8,736 nt of DNA from Desulfocapsaceae bacterium (GTDB lineage Bacteria > Desulfobacterota > Desulfobulbia > Desulfobulbales > Desulfocapsaceae), in assembly GCA_029934775.1 (NCBI GenBank), contig JAOZLO010000094.1:1-8736 (forward strand). Reading direction: 5' to 3'. Made by a program: the position numbers and the translations under genes. The notes under the pieces were generated by a model, which saw nothing but the letters and a program-made list of their open reading frames with translations, made no database searches and had not been told where the DNA came from. Positions 6,443 to 8,736 of the stretch are shown here, in pieces (within the stretch, counting starts at the first letter, position 1; every line of letters begins with the position of its first letter).

Positions 6443-8736
6443 ATGAAATCATACTATAAAGATCCTGATCCACGGGAAACCGAGGACTGGCTCGAGTCTC
6501 TTGCGGCCGTAATTGCAAAGGAAGGCGGCGAAAAGGCAGACTATCTGCTCCGTGAGTTGACTGACAGAGCCAGGGCTCTCGGGGTATCAACTTCTCCTGG
6601 AGTACTTACCCCCTACACCAATACCATAGCTCCTGAAGATGAGGTGGAAATTCCAGGTGATTCGATTATTGCCCGAAATGTTGCAGCTTATGTCCGTTGG
6701 AATGCCATGGCCATGGTTGCCAGAGCAAACAAAAACGAAAAAAGTCTGGGTGGACATATTGCTACATATACCTCTGTTTCAGCTATCTATGAGGTCGGCT
6801 TTAACTGGTTTTTTCGAGGACCTGAAGCGGAGTTTGGTGCCGATATGATCTATTTTCAGGGTCACAGTTCGCCAGGTATTTATGCCAGGGCCTATGTGGA
6901 GGGACGACTGGATGATGTCCATTTGAAAAATTTCAGGCAGGAGGTCGATGGACATGGGCTTTCCTCCTATCCACACCCCTGGCTTATGCCCGATTTCTGG
7001 CAATTTCCCACGGTATCCATGGGATTAGGCCCGATGGCGGCCATTTATCAGGCCCGGTTTATGAAATATATGGACAGCAGAGGATTGAAAAAGGCCGGGG
7101 ATCGCAGAGTGTGGGTTTTTATGGGAGACGGTGAATCGGATGAATCGGAATCTCTGGGAGCTATTTCTCTTGGTGCCAGGGAAAATCTGGATAATCTGAC
7201 CTTTGTGATAAACTGTAATCTGCAGCGACTGGACGGACCTGTTCGGGGCAACGGGAAGATCATTCAGGAACTGGAGGGACGGTTCAGGGGGGCAGGCTGG
7301 CACGTTATCAAGCTTCTCTGGGGGAGTGAGTGGGATCGCATTTTGCAGCGGGATAACGAGGGACTGTTAATAAAAAAATTCGGCACCATGGTGGATGGCG
7401 ATTTTCAGACTATTCGGGCAAGAGGGCCGGCTTATCTCAGAGAAAAAGTATTTTTCGATGATCCTCGTTTAAAGGCACTGGTTGAAGATATAAGTGATGA
7501 CGAGCTCTGGCAGATGACCCGTGGCGGACACGATCCCCGGAAGGTATATGCCGCATTCGAAGCTGCCACTCGATACCAGGGCAAGCCCACAGTTATCCTG
7601 GTAAAAACAATTAAAGGGTTTGGTATGGGGCAGGCAGGAGAATCGGTAATGGTAGCCCATAATGTGAAAAAAATGGATATTTTTTCTCTGAAAGAGTTTC
7701 GTGATCGTTTTCATGTGCCTCTCGCCGATGAACAACTTGGTGCCCTTCCTTTTATCCGACCGGCTTCGGGTAGTCCTGAGGATATGTTCGTAAAAGAGAG
7801 ACGTAAGGCACTCGGTGGTCCAGTTCCTTACCGGGAAACAGAACATATTCCGCTTACAGTGCCGCCACTTTCCAGTTTTTCAGGTAGCCTTGGCTCCTCC
7901 AAAAAAAGGGAGCTTTCCACCACAATGGCATTTGTGCGATTACTTGGAATGTTGGTAAAAGATAAGAATATCGGTGAAAATATCGTGCCGATCATCCCTG
8001 ATGAGGCTCGGACTTTCGGCATGGAAGGGCTGTTTCGCCAGCTTGGCATCTATTCTCCAATCGGTCAGCTTTATGAACCACAGGATTCAGAAGTTTTCGC
8101 CTGGTATAGAGAGGATCCCAAGGGACAAATCCTGGAGGAAGGTATTACTGAAGCTGGAGCCATATCCTCGTGGCTTGCTGCAGCCACTGCCTACTCTAAC
8201 TATGGGGTTCCAATGATCCCCTTTTACACCTTTTACTCGATGTTTGGTTTTCAACGAATCGGGGATCAGTTGTGGGCAGCTGGTGACAGCAGGGCAAGAG
8301 GTTTTTTGATGGGTGCAACAGCCGGAAGGACAACCTTGAACGGGGAGGGCCTCCAGCACCAGGATGGCCAGGCTCTGCTTTTTGCCTCTACCTTTCCTTC
8401 ATGTTTATCCTATGATCCAACTTTTGCCTATGAAGTTGCGGTTCTGGTACAAAAAGGTATTGAACGTATGTATGGCAAAGGGGAAGATATCTTTTACTAT
8501 ATTACACTTCTCAATGAAAACTATACTCATCCTGAGATGGTTCAAGGCGTGGAAGAAGGTATTAATCGTGGAATGTACCTCTATAAAAAAGGTTCGCCAG
8601 GTGATAAAAGAGTGCAGTTGATGGGGAGTGGCTCTATTTTCAGAGAGGTCATTAGTGCGGCCGAGTTGCTCGATAAGGATTTTGGTGTTCAGGCCGATAT
8701 CTGGTCTGTTCTCGGTATAAATCAGCTTTATCGTGA
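6443..8736 (+). CDS. aceE: pyruvate dehydrogenase E1 component, homodimeric AceE type (3' end outside window)
   Basis: This thiamine-diphosphate enzyme decarboxylates pyruvate and passes the acetyl group to the lipoyl domain of E2 (AceF) in the cytoplasmic pyruvate dehydrogenase complex, making acetyl-CoA. The frame is open from ATG 6443 to the window edge: 764 codons of the roughly 890 expected, so about 120 C-terminal residues are missing. It aligns by eye along its length with E. coli AceE, including SSYPHPWLMPDFWQFPTVSM, GFQRIGD and GRTTLNGEGLQH. The ThDP/Mg site is present (GDGE 228-231, NCN 257-259), as are equivalents of the E. coli active-site residues H106, H407, E571 and H640 (H105, H406, E570, H639). 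The start is set by GGAGG at 6432-6436, six bases upstream, and by the conserved DPDPRETEDWL N-terminus. No frameshift or missing key residue was found. E2 and E3 genes would be expected downstream. This is the homodimeric type, not the alpha/beta type. Confidence 0.97.
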   Translation, partial: MKSYYKDPDPRETEDWLESLAAVIAKEGGEKADYLLRELTDRARALGVSTSPGVLTPYTNTIAPEDEVEIPGDSIIARNVAAYVRWNAMAMVARANKNEKSLGGHIATYTSVSAIYEVGFNWFFRGPEAEFGADMIYFQGHSSPGIYARAYVEGRLDDVHLKNFRQEVDGHGLSSYPHPWLMPDFWQFPTVSMGLGPMAAIYQARFMKYMDSRGLKKAGDRRVWVFMGDGESDESESLGAISLGARENLDNLTFVINCNLQRLDGPVRGNGKIIQELEGRFRGAGWHVIKLLWGSEWDRILQRDNEGLLIKKFGTMVDGDFQTIRARGPAYLREKVFFDDPRLKALVEDISDDELWQMTRGGHDPRKVYAAFEAATRYQGKPTVILVKTIKGFGMGQAGESVMVAHNVKKMDIFSLKEFRDRFHVPLADEQLGALPFIRPASGSPEDMFVKERRKALGGPVPYRETEHIPLTVPPLSSFSGSLGSSKKRELSTTMAFVRLLGMLVKDKNIGENIVPIIPDEARTFGMEGLFRQLGIYSPIGQLYEPQDSEVFAWYREDPKGQILEEGITEAGAISSWLAAATAYSNYGVPMIPFYTFYSMFGFQRIGDQLWAAGDSRARGFLMGATAGRTTLNGEGLQHQDGQALLFASTFPSCLSYDPTFAYEVAVLVQKGIERMYGKGEDIFYYITLLNENYTHPEMVQGVEEGINRGMYLYKKGSPGDKRVQLMGSGSIFREVISAAELLDKDFGVQADIWSVLGINQLYR

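Overview
The window looks like chromosomal DNA from a Gram-negative bacterium of moderate GC content. The best guess is a Desulfobacterota/deltaproteobacterial-type anaerobe, but this is an inference from codon style and gene content only; no rRNA or taxonomic marker is present. No insertion sequence, CRISPR array, tRNA or rRNA gene was seen.

Layout: (1) 3-149 (+) is the C-terminal 48 residues of a small hydrophobic membrane protein. (2) 150-350 is a spacer with AT-rich inverted repeats and a possible 21-codon small ORF (278-343, +) behind a near-consensus ribosome binding site. (3) 351-4544 (-) is a very large SNF2-family DNA-dependent ATPase with all motor motifs and a long N-terminal extension. 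(4) 4545-4633 is a short divergent spacer that probably holds promoters for both flanking genes. (5) 4634-6361 (+) is a 575-residue protein of unassigned function. Its winged-helix-like middle and its C-terminus recall the non-motor regions of bacterial XPB/Ssl2-like helicase proteins. (6) 6443-8736 (+) is the first 764 codons of aceE, the homodimeric pyruvate dehydrogenase E1, cut by the window end.

The main point of interest is the divergent pair: a giant SNF2 motor without a SWIM zinc finger, next to a motor-less protein that looks like a helicase accessory. They may act together on DNA or nucleoprotein, but nothing in the sequence identifies a substrate or proves an anti-phage role. The aceE gene is ordinary central metabolism and shows where the unusual pair ends; it should be followed outside the window by E2 and E3 genes.
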